Positions 7,786 to 15,288 of a stretch of DNA of 64,000 bases are shown in pieces; position 1 is the stretch's first letter; each line of letters starts with the position of its first letter. The translations under genes and the position numbers were made by a program. Origin of the DNA: Oceanicella actignis. GTDB lineage: Bacteria > Pseudomonadota > Alphaproteobacteria > Rhodobacterales > Rhodobacteraceae. The DNA is taken from contig NZ_VNHJ01000001.1 of the NCBI RefSeq assembly GCF_008124525.1, positions 310,001 to 374,000 of the forward strand, written 5' to 3'. The notes below the pieces were generated by a model. The model was not told the origin of the DNA, did not search any database, and saw only the letters and a list, made by a program, of their open reading frames with translations.

Positions 7786-8136
7786 ATGTTTTTCGCCGGT
7801 GCGGCGGTGCGATTGGAGCGTGCTCCGAGCGGAGATTTTTCTGTTGCCGTCCACGAGTTTTCGTGCATCTATGGGGACGGACCGGACAAGTCCCCGGGGT
7901 TGATTGAACCCCATTCCCGCCCCGCACGGTGTTGCAGCACCTTGCGGGGCGTCGTCATTCAATTGACCTTTCTCGACCTGCGCGCCGCCCACCGCGCGCT
8001 GGACCGCGCGATCGACCGCCTCTACCGCCGCCAGGGCTTCGGCTCGGAACTCGATCGGGCCGAGCATCTGCTGGGACTTTACGAAGCGGCTGCAGCGGCC
8101 CTCATCGGTCGGCCACGGCGTTCCAGGAGTCGTTGA
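7786..8136 (+). pseudogene. C-terminal remnant of an MmeI-like DNA methyltransferase
   Basis: This plus-strand frame, opposite to all structural genes around it, ends in LTFLDLRAAHRALDRAI, then DRLYRRQGFGSELDRAEHL and LGLYEAAAAA. That is the extreme C-terminal pattern of MmeI-type class I SAM-dependent DNA methyltransferases, where ALDRAVDRLYR and a RVEHLFxLYE helix precede the stop. The first 65 residues (MFFAGAAVRLERAPSG...) look non-coding, and no methyltransferase core motifs are present. It is therefore probably a fragment left by a recombination event, lying in the gap between the head morphogenesis and protease genes. A short stand-alone protein starting near 7960 cannot be excluded. 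Confidence 0.45.
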
Positions 8137-8221
8137 GCGGCATCCTCCCGCGACGTGAGCGATTGAAATCCGCCGCCCCGAACCGCCTTCAGCCATGGCG
8201 CCGGGGCGGACCGCCGCGAAT

Positions 8222-8563
8222 TCACGGGTCGGCCACGGGATTCCCGTTTTCGTCGATGGCATAGCGGCGGATGACGTCGCCGTTTTCGTCGAGCTCGATC
8301 ACCTCTCCGACCCATTCGCCGACGTCGCTCATGCGGGCCAGAAGGGCGCGATCCCCTTCCGGCAGGTCGCTGTCGTCCTCGAGCTTCTCCGGATCTATCT
8401 CGCCGTTGGCGATCGCCTCTTCGCGGGCGCGCTCGATCATGGCCGTTGCGGCCTCGAAGCGCGCCCGTTCTCGCTCGCTGAGCGGGGCGCGCGGGCTGCG
8501 GCGGTCCTCGATGACCGTGTGGCCCGTGGTCCAGCGCGTGATCTTCACAACTGTCTCAGCCAT
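8222..8563 (-). CDS. hypothetical phage protein, 113 aa
   Basis: Starts at ATG 8563 inside the last codons of the MuF-ART gene (19-base overlap), which suggests coupling. It is an acidic protein with a helical core (LSERERARFEAATAMIERA) and a C-terminal beta segment rich in Asp/Asn (GEVIELDENGDVIRRYAIDE). No signal peptide or membrane helix is present and I do not recognise the family. Because it sits directly behind an ADP-ribosyltransferase-like domain and is small and acidic, an immunity or partner role is possible. That is inference from position only. Confidence 0.6.
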   Translation of the reverse strand: MAETVVKITRWTTGHTVIEDRRSPRAPLSERERARFEAATAMIERAREEAIANGEIDPEKLEDDSDLPEGDRALLARMSDVGEWVGEVIELDENGDVIRRYAIDENGNPVADP

Positions 8564-9840
8564 ACGACTGCGCCATGTTTGGTCCTCATCACTTGGTCTA
8601 CCATGAACGCGGCGGCGGGATCGAACAGAACTTCATCCTGTTCCGGATAGGCCGACAGCGGACCGATCCACCTCCCTGCGTTCCCATCGACCACGATGGT
8701 CACCGAACCCTTCAAGATCCGGTCATGGTGCGGCGTCGTTGCCATGAACCCGCCAGGAGAGATCGCATTTCCTTCCGGGAAACGCTTCAGATAGGTTTCG
8801 ATGCCTTTCCGACCGACCTTCTCCGCCCGGAACAGGAGCGGGCGGCGCGCTGGCGGCAGCTTGGCGAGCCCGGATCGCATCGCGACGATCAACGGAAGCA
8901 ACGCCGCGTCGGTCGGCGCCTCGGAGGCGCGCAGGAAGGCATTGATCCGCCTGAACCAGGCATCGCGAGCGACGTCGCGAGTCCAGATGTGAAGCGCGAC
9001 GCGCTCCACCTCGGTCAGGTCGCGAAATTCGGGCGGCAGGTCACGCGCAGCCAACGCTTCGACGGCCGCATCCCAGACCGCGTCTCCGATCGCCTCGCGC
9101 AGGATCTCGGGCGTCACCATGCCGGCGTCAGCCCCCGACAGGAGCGCGCGAAACCGCCGCATGGCGGAACTGTCGCCCGCGAGCACCGGAGCCTGCTCCA
9201 TTCTCCGTGCCGCGGCGGCGGCCAATTCTCTCCGCTGACCGGCCGGCCGCCTCCCCCACCCGTCGCCGTCGGCCCGCCCCTCGGCGGGCACGACCTGCGT
9301 CCGTCCGCCCCGCCGGCGCGCGGCGCGATCCGACAGGGAGCGCAGCGTGCAGCGGCAATTGAAGCCGAGCGGCGGGCTGATCCTGTCCCATACCGGATCG
9401 TCCACCGCCCGGATCACGCCATCCAGCGCAAGGTGGTTCGGGCGCACGCGGCTGTCGTTGATGGCGTCGAACATCAGCCAGGGCCTCGACCGGCGCGCCA
9501 GCTCGAAATTGCGCCAATGCCCGGCCATGTAGTTGGTCTGCAGGTTCGTGCGGAAGATCGTCTCGAGCCGGTGGCGCGGCAGAGTCCATTCCTGCGTCTC
9601 GGCCCAGGCCTTCCACCTGGAGAATGACCAGCCCTGTTCCTCGGCCCGGATAAGGCTGTCGGCGACCGCCTGCACCTGGTCGAGGCGCGCCAGCCCGGAG
9701 ACCGTGAACGCCAGCGCGCGCTTCTCCGGCGTCAGCCCGTAGAACGCCTCGGCCAGCATCGGCGCCAGGGCGCGCGCCTGGGCGATCTGGATGTGGAACG
9801 GCGCATCGAACGAGATGCCGCCGCCATCCGCTGCGGGCAT
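8545..9840 (-). CDS. MuF head morphogenesis protein fused to ADP-ribosyltransferase-like domain
   Basis: A 431-residue protein starting six bases after GGAGG and directly behind the portal gene, as usual for gp30/MuF. Residues about 90-170 carry the MuF signature: IFRTNLQTNYMAGHW, FDAINDSRVRPNHLALDG, then DDPVWDRISPPLGFNCRC. A linker and helical region follow. Residues about 330-431 look like an R-S-E class ADP-ribosyltransferase: LFRAEK with Arg338, GGFMATTP with Thr368/369 where STS is usual, and YPEQDEVLF with Gln401-x-Glu403 as the QxE pair. MuF proteins are packaged in the capsid and can enter the next host with the DNA, and MuF-toxin fusions are a known class. Catalytic activity is inferred from motifs. 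Confidence 0.85.
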   Translation of the reverse strand: MPAADGGGISFDAPFHIQIAQARALAPMLAEAFYGLTPEKRALAFTVSGLARLDQVQAVADSLIRAEEQGWSFSRWKAWAETQEWTLPRHRLETIFRTNLQTNYMAGHWRNFELARRSRPWLMFDAINDSRVRPNHLALDGVIRAVDDPVWDRISPPLGFNCRCTLRSLSDRAARRRGGRTQVVPAEGRADGDGWGRRPAGQRRELAAAAARRMEQAPVLAGDSSAMRRFRALLSGADAGMVTPEILREAIGDAVWDAAVEALAARDLPPEFRDLTEVERVALHIWTRDVARDAWFRRINAFLRASEAPTDAALLPLIVAMRSGLAKLPPARRPLLFRAEKVGRKGIETYLKRFPEGNAISPGGFMATTPHHDRILKGSVTIVVDGNAGRWIGPLSAYPEQDEVLFDPAAAFMVDQVMRTKHGAVVWLRQL

Positions 9841-9841
9841 C

Positions 9842-11233
9842 TCAATCCTCCGCGGTGCGTTCCGCCTCGACGACCCCCGTGAGGTCGGCCGCCATCATCG
9901 CGCGCTCCAGCATCTGCCTGAACGTGCGGTCATCGGCGCCGGCGGCCACGACCGCCAGCCGCGCGGCCAGCTCGGCCTTGTCCCGCGCGCCGCGTATCGC
10001 CGATGCGATGGCCTCCGGCGGGATCGGGCCATGCGCCGCCTCCGAAAGGCCAGCGATCGCGTCCTCGATGCGCTGCTGTCCGTCGGTGAAGCGCTGCTGT
10101 CCGGCGGAGAGCGAGAACGCCGCCCGGCCTCCGTCCTGGGGTCGATCGATGGCGAAATCGTCGGGCTCAAGCCCGTATTTCTCCTCGTAGTAGCGCGGCG
10201 TGAAACGGACGCCCTGCCGCCAGAGCACCTCGTCGCGCGACGCGCGGTCGGCCTCGAGGCTCTTGGCATCCTCCATGACGAACGACAGCCCGCGCCCGAA
10301 GCCGTTCAGCCACGACAGGCGGTCGACCACGGTCTGCATCGTGCGAACCACCACGCGGATATCGGCGCGGCGCTTTTCCTCGCGCACGCGCTCGTGCACC
10401 TCGCCCAAGGCGCGGTTGCCCGATCCGCCGTCGGTGCCCGACGTCAGCGTCTGGCCGAGGATCAGCCGCTGGATCCGGCGCGCGCAGGCCTCCTCGAAGG
10501 CCTCGAAGTTTCGCGATGGCGACTGGCCCTGCTGCTGGACGTCCTCGTCCGGGCCGACGATGACAGCCGGGCCTGACGTGATGGCCTTCAGCTGCTCGAT
10601 CACCGCCTCGCGATCCGTGGCCGAACGCCCGACCAGGAGAGGCACGGCCGTGTTCTCGAGGAACCTGGACCACATCTTCCAGCCATGCGTGCGGAAGAAC
10701 CACGGCCACCACGCCTTGGCCAGCAGCGCCTCGCCCATCGGCTTGCGGATGGAGCCGTTGTGGACGGTCAAGAAGAACTTCTCCGGCACGTCCTCTGGCT
10801 GCATCGTGTCGCGGCGCAGCAGCGTTCCGTCCGGCTGCACGACGTACCAGTCGAACGGCAGCCGCACGATGCGCTCGATGCCGATGCGCCCGCCGCCGCG
10901 ATCCGCGAACACGACCTCGAAGACTGCGTATCCGTAGGGGACCGCCTCCCAGATCGCCTCCATCATATCCACGGCGTGAGGCTCGATCTCGGACCAGACG
11001 AAATCTCTCGCCCGCGCGCGCTGGCCCTCGATGCGCCATGGCGTGCCGACGACCGCATGTCTCCGCGTCTCGAGGGCCGAAGCCACCTCGTCGTCGTCGG
11101 CCACCTGCCGCAGGGCTGCGCGGCTGACGCCAAGGCGGTGAAGCAGCTCGTCCGCGTCCCCGATCCATGTGAAGCGCGACAGGACGCGCTCGATGGAGAT
11201 TGCGGAGGTGAGTGTGGAAGGTGTGCGTGCCAT
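9842..11233 (-). CDS. phage portal protein, Mu gp29-like (DUF935)
   Basis: A 463-residue protein. The ATG at 11233 (MARTPSTLTSAISIERVLSR) is chosen because the longer frame runs into the intergenic gap with dyad site B. DUF935 features are ALETRRHAVVGTPWRIEG, MMEAIWEAVPYGYAVFEVVF, RLPFDWYVVQPDGTL, FLTVHNGSIRKPMGEALLAK, and RIQRLILGQTLTSGTDGG. Portals form the dodecameric ring through which terminase pumps DNA. A Mu-type portal combined with a lambda-type capsid and an HK97-type protease makes this a mosaic head module. No strong ribosome binding site is visible. Confidence 0.9.
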   Translation of the reverse strand: MARTPSTLTSAISIERVLSRFTWIGDADELLHRLGVSRAALRQVADDDEVASALETRRHAVVGTPWRIEGQRARARDFVWSEIEPHAVDMMEAIWEAVPYGYAVFEVVFADRGGGRIGIERIVRLPFDWYVVQPDGTLLRRDTMQPEDVPEKFFLTVHNGSIRKPMGEALLAKAWWPWFFRTHGWKMWSRFLENTAVPLLVGRSATDREAVIEQLKAITSGPAVIVGPDEDVQQQGQSPSRNFEAFEEACARRIQRLILGQTLTSGTDGGSGNRALGEVHERVREEKRRADIRVVVRTMQTVVDRLSWLNGFGRGLSFVMEDAKSLEADRASRDEVLWRQGVRFTPRYYEEKYGLEPDDFAIDRPQDGGRAAFSLSAGQQRFTDGQQRIEDAIAGLSEAAHGPIPPEAIASAIRGARDKAELAARLAVVAAGADDRTFRQMLERAMMAADLTGVVEAERTAED

Positions 11234-11268
11234 GCAGTGACGATGCCATACTGCAGCGCTCAAATCTG

Positions 11269-11287
11269 GCGGACCTCTGTCCGACAA
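11269..11287 (-). promoter_or_regulatory. dyad site B upstream of portal gene
   Basis: GCGGACCTCTGTCCGACAA shares the outer 6 and 9 bases and the four-base spacing with site A at 7740-7758. It lies in the 70-base gap between the Mor-like activator gene and the portal gene, 36 bases upstream of the portal ATG. A CAGTAT at 11253-11248 on the minus strand could serve as the -10 box about 28 bases from the dyad centre. Confidence 0.55.
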
Positions 11288-11303
11288 AAAGATGGCTATC
11301 GGA

Positions 11304-11714
11304 TCACTTCTTAGGAGGCAGACTCGCAAACTGCATCTGGCGCGCTTCGATCTCCTGTCGGACATTTCTGGCGATCCGGCGGACGTGCCTTACGCTCACT
11401 GGGCCGATCGTACGAACGTTAGCGACAACCTCTTCGGGGCTGCGCCCATTGCGCAGTTCGCGAATGATGGCGTTCCTCAGCTGCTCTCTCTGTCCGTCCG
11501 CGTTGGTCGGAACGTAGATACGCTCGCCGGAAAAAAGGTGTACGAATCGCGCTGCCTCTTCATCGCCAAGGGCCGAAACCAGTTTCGCCCAGGTATTTCC
11601 AGCCCGGCGCCTCGGGACGCGAAGATCGGTGCCACCGAAGGCCTCCGCAAGCTTCAGCGCCGTCTTCGGGCCGACGTATTCGGCCAGCATCTCCATCGTC
11701 GCGCACAGGGCCAT
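11304..11714 (-). CDS. Mor/C-family late transcription activator
   Basis: A 136-residue protein. Two copies of a short motif typical of the Mor family are visible: AEAFGGTDLRVPRR near residues 23-36 and HLFSGERIYVPTNA near 60-73. A C-terminal helix-turn-helix follows (RNAIIRELRNGRSPEEVVAN, then VRHVRRIARNVRQEI). In Mu, Mor and C switch on middle and late transcription by binding dyads near -40. The gene overlaps the terminase stop (TGATG) and lies immediately upstream of dyad site B, so it may activate the portal and capsid units. Target assignment is inference. Confidence 0.8.
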   Translation of the reverse strand: MALCATMEMLAEYVGPKTALKLAEAFGGTDLRVPRRRAGNTWAKLVSALGDEEAARFVHLFSGERIYVPTNADGQREQLRNAIIRELRNGRSPEEVVANVRTIGPVSVRHVRRIARNVRQEIEARQMQFASLPPKK

Positions 11715-12925
11715 CAGAACACCCTCCGGCCGGGGATGACCACCGGCCCCGACGACATGCCGAGCGCGGCGAACGCATGCGCGGCGGCGTCGACGCCGTC
11801 GTCGTGCTGTCCCTCTGGGAAGGCGAGAAGCTCGTCGCGGAACCAGGGCGGCACGCCAGACAGGTCATGCACGACCATGCCCTGCTCGTAGCGCGTCAGG
11901 AGCGGCAGGAACCTCGTCACCTTGTCGCGATCCGGTCGCACCCCGCGGATGGGCAGCTTCGTCGTGCGCGCCAGCTCCTGCACGACCGCCGCCTGGAACT
12001 GCGTCTGCTCGATCGCGACCAGCTTCGCCCGGTGGCGCTCGGCCGATGCCTTGATGCGCTCGACGATCTCCCTGAACTCGCCGCGGAAGCGCTCGGCCTC
12101 GACCACGTAGACCGTCCCTGTCTTCGGGTCCCGTGTCATCGCGACGATGGCCGTGAAATCCGCGCCGTCCCGCGTCGAGATGGCAAGGTCCACGCCAAGC
12201 GTGATCGGCAGGTCGCGCGGGGCGGCGCCGAGGCGGATCATCTCCGGCTTGACCAGCCCGGCGCCCATCGTGACGAACTCGGCCAGGTATTCCTGCCGGA
12301 ACACAAGCTCGGGCAGCTGGGCGCGGGCCTCCTCGATCTCTTCCGGCGCGATGTGCGGATTCGCCGCAGTCGGCATGTGGAAGGACGTCCAGTCCGGGTA
12401 TTCGGCGCTTTCGCCGCGGCGGAACAGATCGTGAAAGAAGTTCAGGCCCTTGGGCGTCGAGATGAACCACGCCTCGCCGCGGAAGTCCGTCAGCGTCGGC
12501 CGTATCGCCTGCTCCCACGCGTCGCGCAGATGCCGCGCATGGGCCGCCTCGTCGATCACGATCCGCCGGTAGCGCCGCCCGCGCCCGGCGTCCGGGTCCT
12601 CGAGCGTCCAGAAGTCGACGACCCCGCCCGTGACCAGCTCGATCCGCATCTCCTGCCGGTTCACGCGCTTCGCCACGCCCGCCATCGTGCGCTCGATCAG
12701 GCCGAACACCTCGGACAGCAGCTTGTAGGTCGGCGCGAAATACGCGACCGGGCTGCCCTCGATCGCGGCGCCCGGCAGAAGCGTCAGCCATTCGCAGGCG
12801 AGACGCGTCTTGCCGAAGCGCCGCCCGCATGACGCGACCTTGAAGCGGACCGGATCGTCCAGGATCCGGCGCTGCCCCGGGTGCAGCTCGGGCGGCGCGA
12901 TCCGGATTTCCATGGCCTCGCCCAT
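11714..12925 (-). CDS. terminase large subunit
   Basis: A 403-residue DNA-packaging motor. The ATPase domain holds a Walker A-like CGRRFGKT at about residue 34 and Walker B RRIVIDEAAH near 120. STPKGLNFFHDLF follows as coupling motif. The RNase H-fold nuclease domain has GVDLAISTRDGADFT with the first catalytic Asp near 245, and DDGVDAAAHAF near the C-terminus. ATG 12925 overlaps the small subunit stop (TGATG); an in-frame GTG lies two codons upstream. The closest type appears to be the Mu-like / gp28-like terminases. It acts with the small subunit and portal. Confidence 0.93.
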   Translation of the reverse strand: MGEAMEIRIAPPELHPGQRRILDDPVRFKVASCGRRFGKTRLACEWLTLLPGAAIEGSPVAYFAPTYKLLSEVFGLIERTMAGVAKRVNRQEMRIELVTGGVVDFWTLEDPDAGRGRRYRRIVIDEAAHARHLRDAWEQAIRPTLTDFRGEAWFISTPKGLNFFHDLFRRGESAEYPDWTSFHMPTAANPHIAPEEIEEARAQLPELVFRQEYLAEFVTMGAGLVKPEMIRLGAAPRDLPITLGVDLAISTRDGADFTAIVAMTRDPKTGTVYVVEAERFRGEFREIVERIKASAERHRAKLVAIEQTQFQAAVVQELARTTKLPIRGVRPDRDKVTRFLPLLTRYEQGMVVHDLSGVPPWFRDELLAFPEGQHDDGVDAAAHAFAALGMSSGPVVIPGRRVF

Positions 12926-13383
12926 CACCACTCCCGCTTGATCTCGATCTTCGGCGCCGGGTTGGTGTCCTCCAGCCCCCAGGCCAAGCGCTCGCCGCGC
13001 TGACGGATGGTCAGCATCTCGGCATTGATCTTGGCGTGCTTTCCGCTTTCGAAATCGGTCGTGACGGCCCCGAAACGCTGGCGGTGCTGCTCCCAGTCTG
13101 CCTTGTGTCGCTCGATGACCTCGGCCGCGCGCTGGGCGGCCCTGTCGAGCGCCTCGGCCCTTCTTTTCGGGTCAGCACCGCTAACGAGTCCGCTAACCTT
13201 TTCGCTAACTTTCCGGCGGATCTGCTCGCGAACGTCGGAGCCGTCGCCCCATCCCTCTGCCTTGGCGCGCTTGACGATCGCGGCGTCGCTGACGCCGAAC
13301 TTCTCGGCCAGCTCTCGGAATGTCGCGCCAGCCTCGCGCTCGGCCCTGACGTCGGCCCACTGCTCCTTGCTCAGCCTAGGCAT
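12925..13383 (-). CDS. terminase small subunit
   Basis: A 152-residue protein with an N-terminal helix-turn-helix (EQWADVRAEREAGATFRELA, then KFGVSDAAIVKRAKAEGW), a helical oligomerisation region (SGADPKRRAEALDRAAQRAA) and a C-terminal tail. It sits directly before the large subunit and overlaps it. Small terminases of this kind recognise the packaging site and stimulate the motor. The family is inferred from context plus the HTH. Confidence 0.82.
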   Translation of the reverse strand: MPRLSKEQWADVRAEREAGATFRELAEKFGVSDAAIVKRAKAEGWGDGSDVREQIRRKVSEKVSGLVSGADPKRRAEALDRAAQRAAEVIERHKADWEQHRQRFGAVTTDFESGKHAKINAEMLTIRQRGERLAWGLEDTNPAPKIEIKREW

Positions 13384-13384
13384 C

Positions 13385-13660
13385 TCACATCCCCAGCGCG
13401 TCGCGGTAGAGCTGGAGTACGGCCTGCTCCTCGGCCAGCTCCTCGCGGCTTCTGCCGCGCTCTTTCACGATCTGCCGAATGGCCTTGGCGTCGTATCCGC
13501 GCGCCTTGGCCTCGTCCATGACCTCGCGCCTGCGATCGACAAGGTCGCGCCGCTCGGCCTCGATCTGCTCGAGCCTCTCGATGAACTGGCGCAGCTCGGC
13601 GCCGGTTGCGCGGAAGGCGACGTTCGCCGCAGCCTCGAAATCTGGGTCTTTCTTCATCAT
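13385..13660 (-). CDS. GapR-like nucleoid protein (DUF2312)
   Basis: A 91-residue coiled-coil protein with the DUF2312 pattern: GAELRQFIERLEQIEAERRD, DRRREVMDEAKARGYDAKAI, RQIVKERGRS, and EEQAVLQLYRDALGM at the end. The family includes Caulobacter GapR, which binds overtwisted AT-rich DNA ahead of replication forks and is usually a single chromosomal gene in alphaproteobacteria. Here it is embedded in phage genes between an accessory gene and the small terminase, and overlaps the upstream gene by ATGA. A role in phage replication or in handling supercoils is inferred. Confidence 0.85.
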   Translation of the reverse strand: MMKKDPDFEAAANVAFRATGAELRQFIERLEQIEAERRDLVDRRREVMDEAKARGYDAKAIRQIVKERGRSREELAEEQAVLQLYRDALGM

Positions 13661-13896
13661 CGGCCTTCTCCTTCAGCGTGATCGGCGCACATCTCCGCGA
13701 GCGTCTTTCTTGCGCGCAGCAGCTCCGTCAGCGCCGGCGCGTATTTCTCGGCGTAGCGCCCCCTGCGCCTGTCCCGCAGGCGCTTGTAGAGGTCGATCCA
13801 TGCGTCGATCTCGTCGGCGCCTATGCGCCCCCGCCACACATCGCCGTGCAGCTCGACGCAGGCTCCCCCGTCCACGATCTCGGCGCGGATGGTCAT
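13657..13896 (-). CDS. hypothetical phage protein, 79 aa
   Basis: Starts at ATG 13896, overlapping the upstream stop by ATGA, and ends in an ATGA overlap with the GapR-like gene. The N-terminal half is beta-rich (MTIRAEIVDGGACVELHGDV), followed by a basic helix (DAWIDLYKRLRDRRRGRY) and a final helix (LTELLRARKTLAEMCADHAE). I do not recognise the family. Tight coupling on both sides supports a real gene of the replication-packaging operon. Confidence 0.6.
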   Translation of the reverse strand: MTIRAEIVDGGACVELHGDVWRGRIGADEIDAWIDLYKRLRDRRRGRYAEKYAPALTELLRARKTLAEMCADHAEGEGR

Positions 13897-14135
13897 GACG
13901 TCCTGACCGCGACCCACTGCCAGATCCTGCGGCCCCACTGATCCGACCGCCCTGAAGGCCGCTGCGCGAGCGTGCATTTCCCGGCCTTGAGCATTGCGCG
14001 GACTGCTTCCGCCAAGCTGGGCGGCAGCGATCCGGCAGGCCCTTCGTGATAGACGACGATCTGTCCAGGAGGCGCGGCCTCGATCTTTGCGACCACGGCC
14101 CCGACGCGTGGGTTTGTCGGCTTCAGGTGTTGCAT
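13893..14135 (-). CDS. hypothetical phage protein, 80 aa
   Basis: ATG 14135 is preceded by GGAG and lies nine bases after the SSB stop. The protein (MQHLKPTNPRVGAVVAKIEA..., PPGQIVVYHEGPAGSLPPSL, RIWQWVAVRTS) looks like a small alpha/beta domain. It ends in an ATGA overlap with the next gene. I have no family for it; the position next to ssb suggests a role in DNA metabolism. Confidence 0.6.
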   Translation of the reverse strand: MQHLKPTNPRVGAVVAKIEAAPPGQIVVYHEGPAGSLPPSLAEAVRAMLKAGKCTLAQRPSGRSDQWGRRIWQWVAVRTS

Positions 14136-14143
14136 CTCCGACC

Positions 14144-14692
14144 TCAAAACGGGATCTCGTCGTCCAGATCGTCGTATCTGGCGGTTGCGGGCCCGGCGTC
14201 GTCGTGCGCAGGAGCCGCTGAGGCGGCCGCTGAGTGGCCGTAAACGTCTCTCGGGTTGTGGGAGTCTTGAGACGCGCCTGCGGCCTCTCCTGCGCCGCCT
14301 GTCGCGCCTTGCCGGCCATCCTGCGCGTCGCCGTGGCCGGGACGGCTGTCGAGCAGGGTCAGCGCGCCGCGATAGGGACGCAGGACGACTTCGGTGGTGT
14401 AGCGGTCCTGGCCGCTCTGATCCTGCCACTTGCGGGTCTCGAGCTGGCCTTCGACATAGACCTTGGACCCCTTGCGCAGGTAGCGCTCGGCGATGTCGGC
14501 GAGGGGCTCGGAGAAGATCGCCACCGAGTGCCACTCGGTGCGCTCGCGCCGCTCGCCGGTCTCGCGGTTCTTCCAGGTCTCGGAGGTGGCGATGCGCAGG
14601 TTGCACACCTTGCCGCCGTTCGAGAAGGTGCGGACCTCAGGGTCGCGCCCGAGATTGCCGATTAGGATGACCTTGTTGACGCTGCCCGCCAT
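14144..14692 (-). CDS. ssb: single-stranded DNA-binding protein
   Basis: A 182-residue SSB. The OB-fold covers about residues 1-110: [75 protein letters not shown] Gly/Ala/Ser-rich linker leads to the acidic tip DDEIPF, which docks replication and repair enzymes. ATG 14692 overlaps the previous stop (TGATG). As a phage copy it would coat single strands during phage replication and work with the recombination genes on the other arm. Confidence 0.95.
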   Translation of the reverse strand: MAGSVNKVILIGNLGRDPEVRTFSNGGKVCNLRIATSETWKNRETGERRERTEWHSVAIFSEPLADIAERYLRKGSKVYVEGQLETRKWQDQSGQDRYTTEVVLRPYRGALTLLDSRPGHGDAQDGRQGATGGAGEAAGASQDSHNPRDVYGHSAAASAAPAHDDAGPATARYDDLDDEIPF

Positions 14693-15288
14693 CAGCTCGC
14701 CCTCGCAAGCCTCGACCCGGCGCGGCCGCTCCGGCGCAGCCATGCGGCTTGCGCGCCTGCGTGCAGGGCTTCGAGCCGCTGCAGCGCCTTGAGCGCGGCG
14801 TCCTCGCCGAGGTGCTCGATCAGCCGGGCTGCGAAGACTTCGCGGTAGCGCTCGATGTCGCCCTCAAAGACCATCCCGGTGTTCACCAGTTCGACCGCGG
14901 TCTCGCCCCACAGGTCCATCTCGCCGACGGCCTCGCCGTTGCGGATGCGCCTGGCGACGATCTGCAGCCGCCAGCTGTGCGATCCGATGTCGGGAGCGGC
15001 GCGCTCGCCGGTCGTCTCGAGCGGCGTCTTGGCGGCGGCGTCGGCGATCTCCTTGGCGACCGGCCAGGAGCGGCCGTTGCCGGTCAGCTCCAGCCGGCGC
15101 TCGAATTGCGGCCACCAGCGGTCGAGGGCCTCGAGCGAGCGCGGCGCGTGGGCGGCGATGCGGCGGACCAGAGATTCAATTTCGGCCGCGATGGCCTCCT
15201 CGTTGCCGGCCAGGTGCCGCGGGATGGACCTGCGGCGAAGGAAAGTCATGAGCCGATTGCGGACGGCGTCTGCGTGCAGGTTGCTCAA
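14692..15288 (-). CDS. hypothetical phage replication-region protein, about 198 aa
   Basis: The frame lies between the initiator and ssb. The start is uncertain: TTG 15288 ([16 protein letters not shown]) overlaps the initiator stop by TTGA, and ATG 15249 is the alternative. The protein is helical ([54 protein letters not shown]) with a basic C-terminus. In lambda the gene after O encodes the helicase loader P, and this gene has the same position. No loader or helicase motif is evident, so that idea is weak. Confidence 0.6.
   Translation of the reverse strand: MSNLHADAVRNRLMTFLRRRSIPRHLAGNEEAIAAEIESLVRRIAAHAPRSLEALDRWWPQFERRLELTGNGRSWPVAKEIADAAAKTPLETTGERAAPDIGSHSWRLQIVARRIRNGEAVGEMDLWGETAVELVNTGMVFEGDIERYREVFAARLIEHLGEDAALKALQRLEALHAGAQAAWLRRSGRAGSRLARAS

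Noticed and set aside
7774-8262. 162-codon minus-strand frame in the gap before the protease gene
   Set aside because: It covers dyad site A's neighbourhood and the antisense of the MmeI-like C-terminus. The translation shows no family resemblance and has no ribosome binding site.
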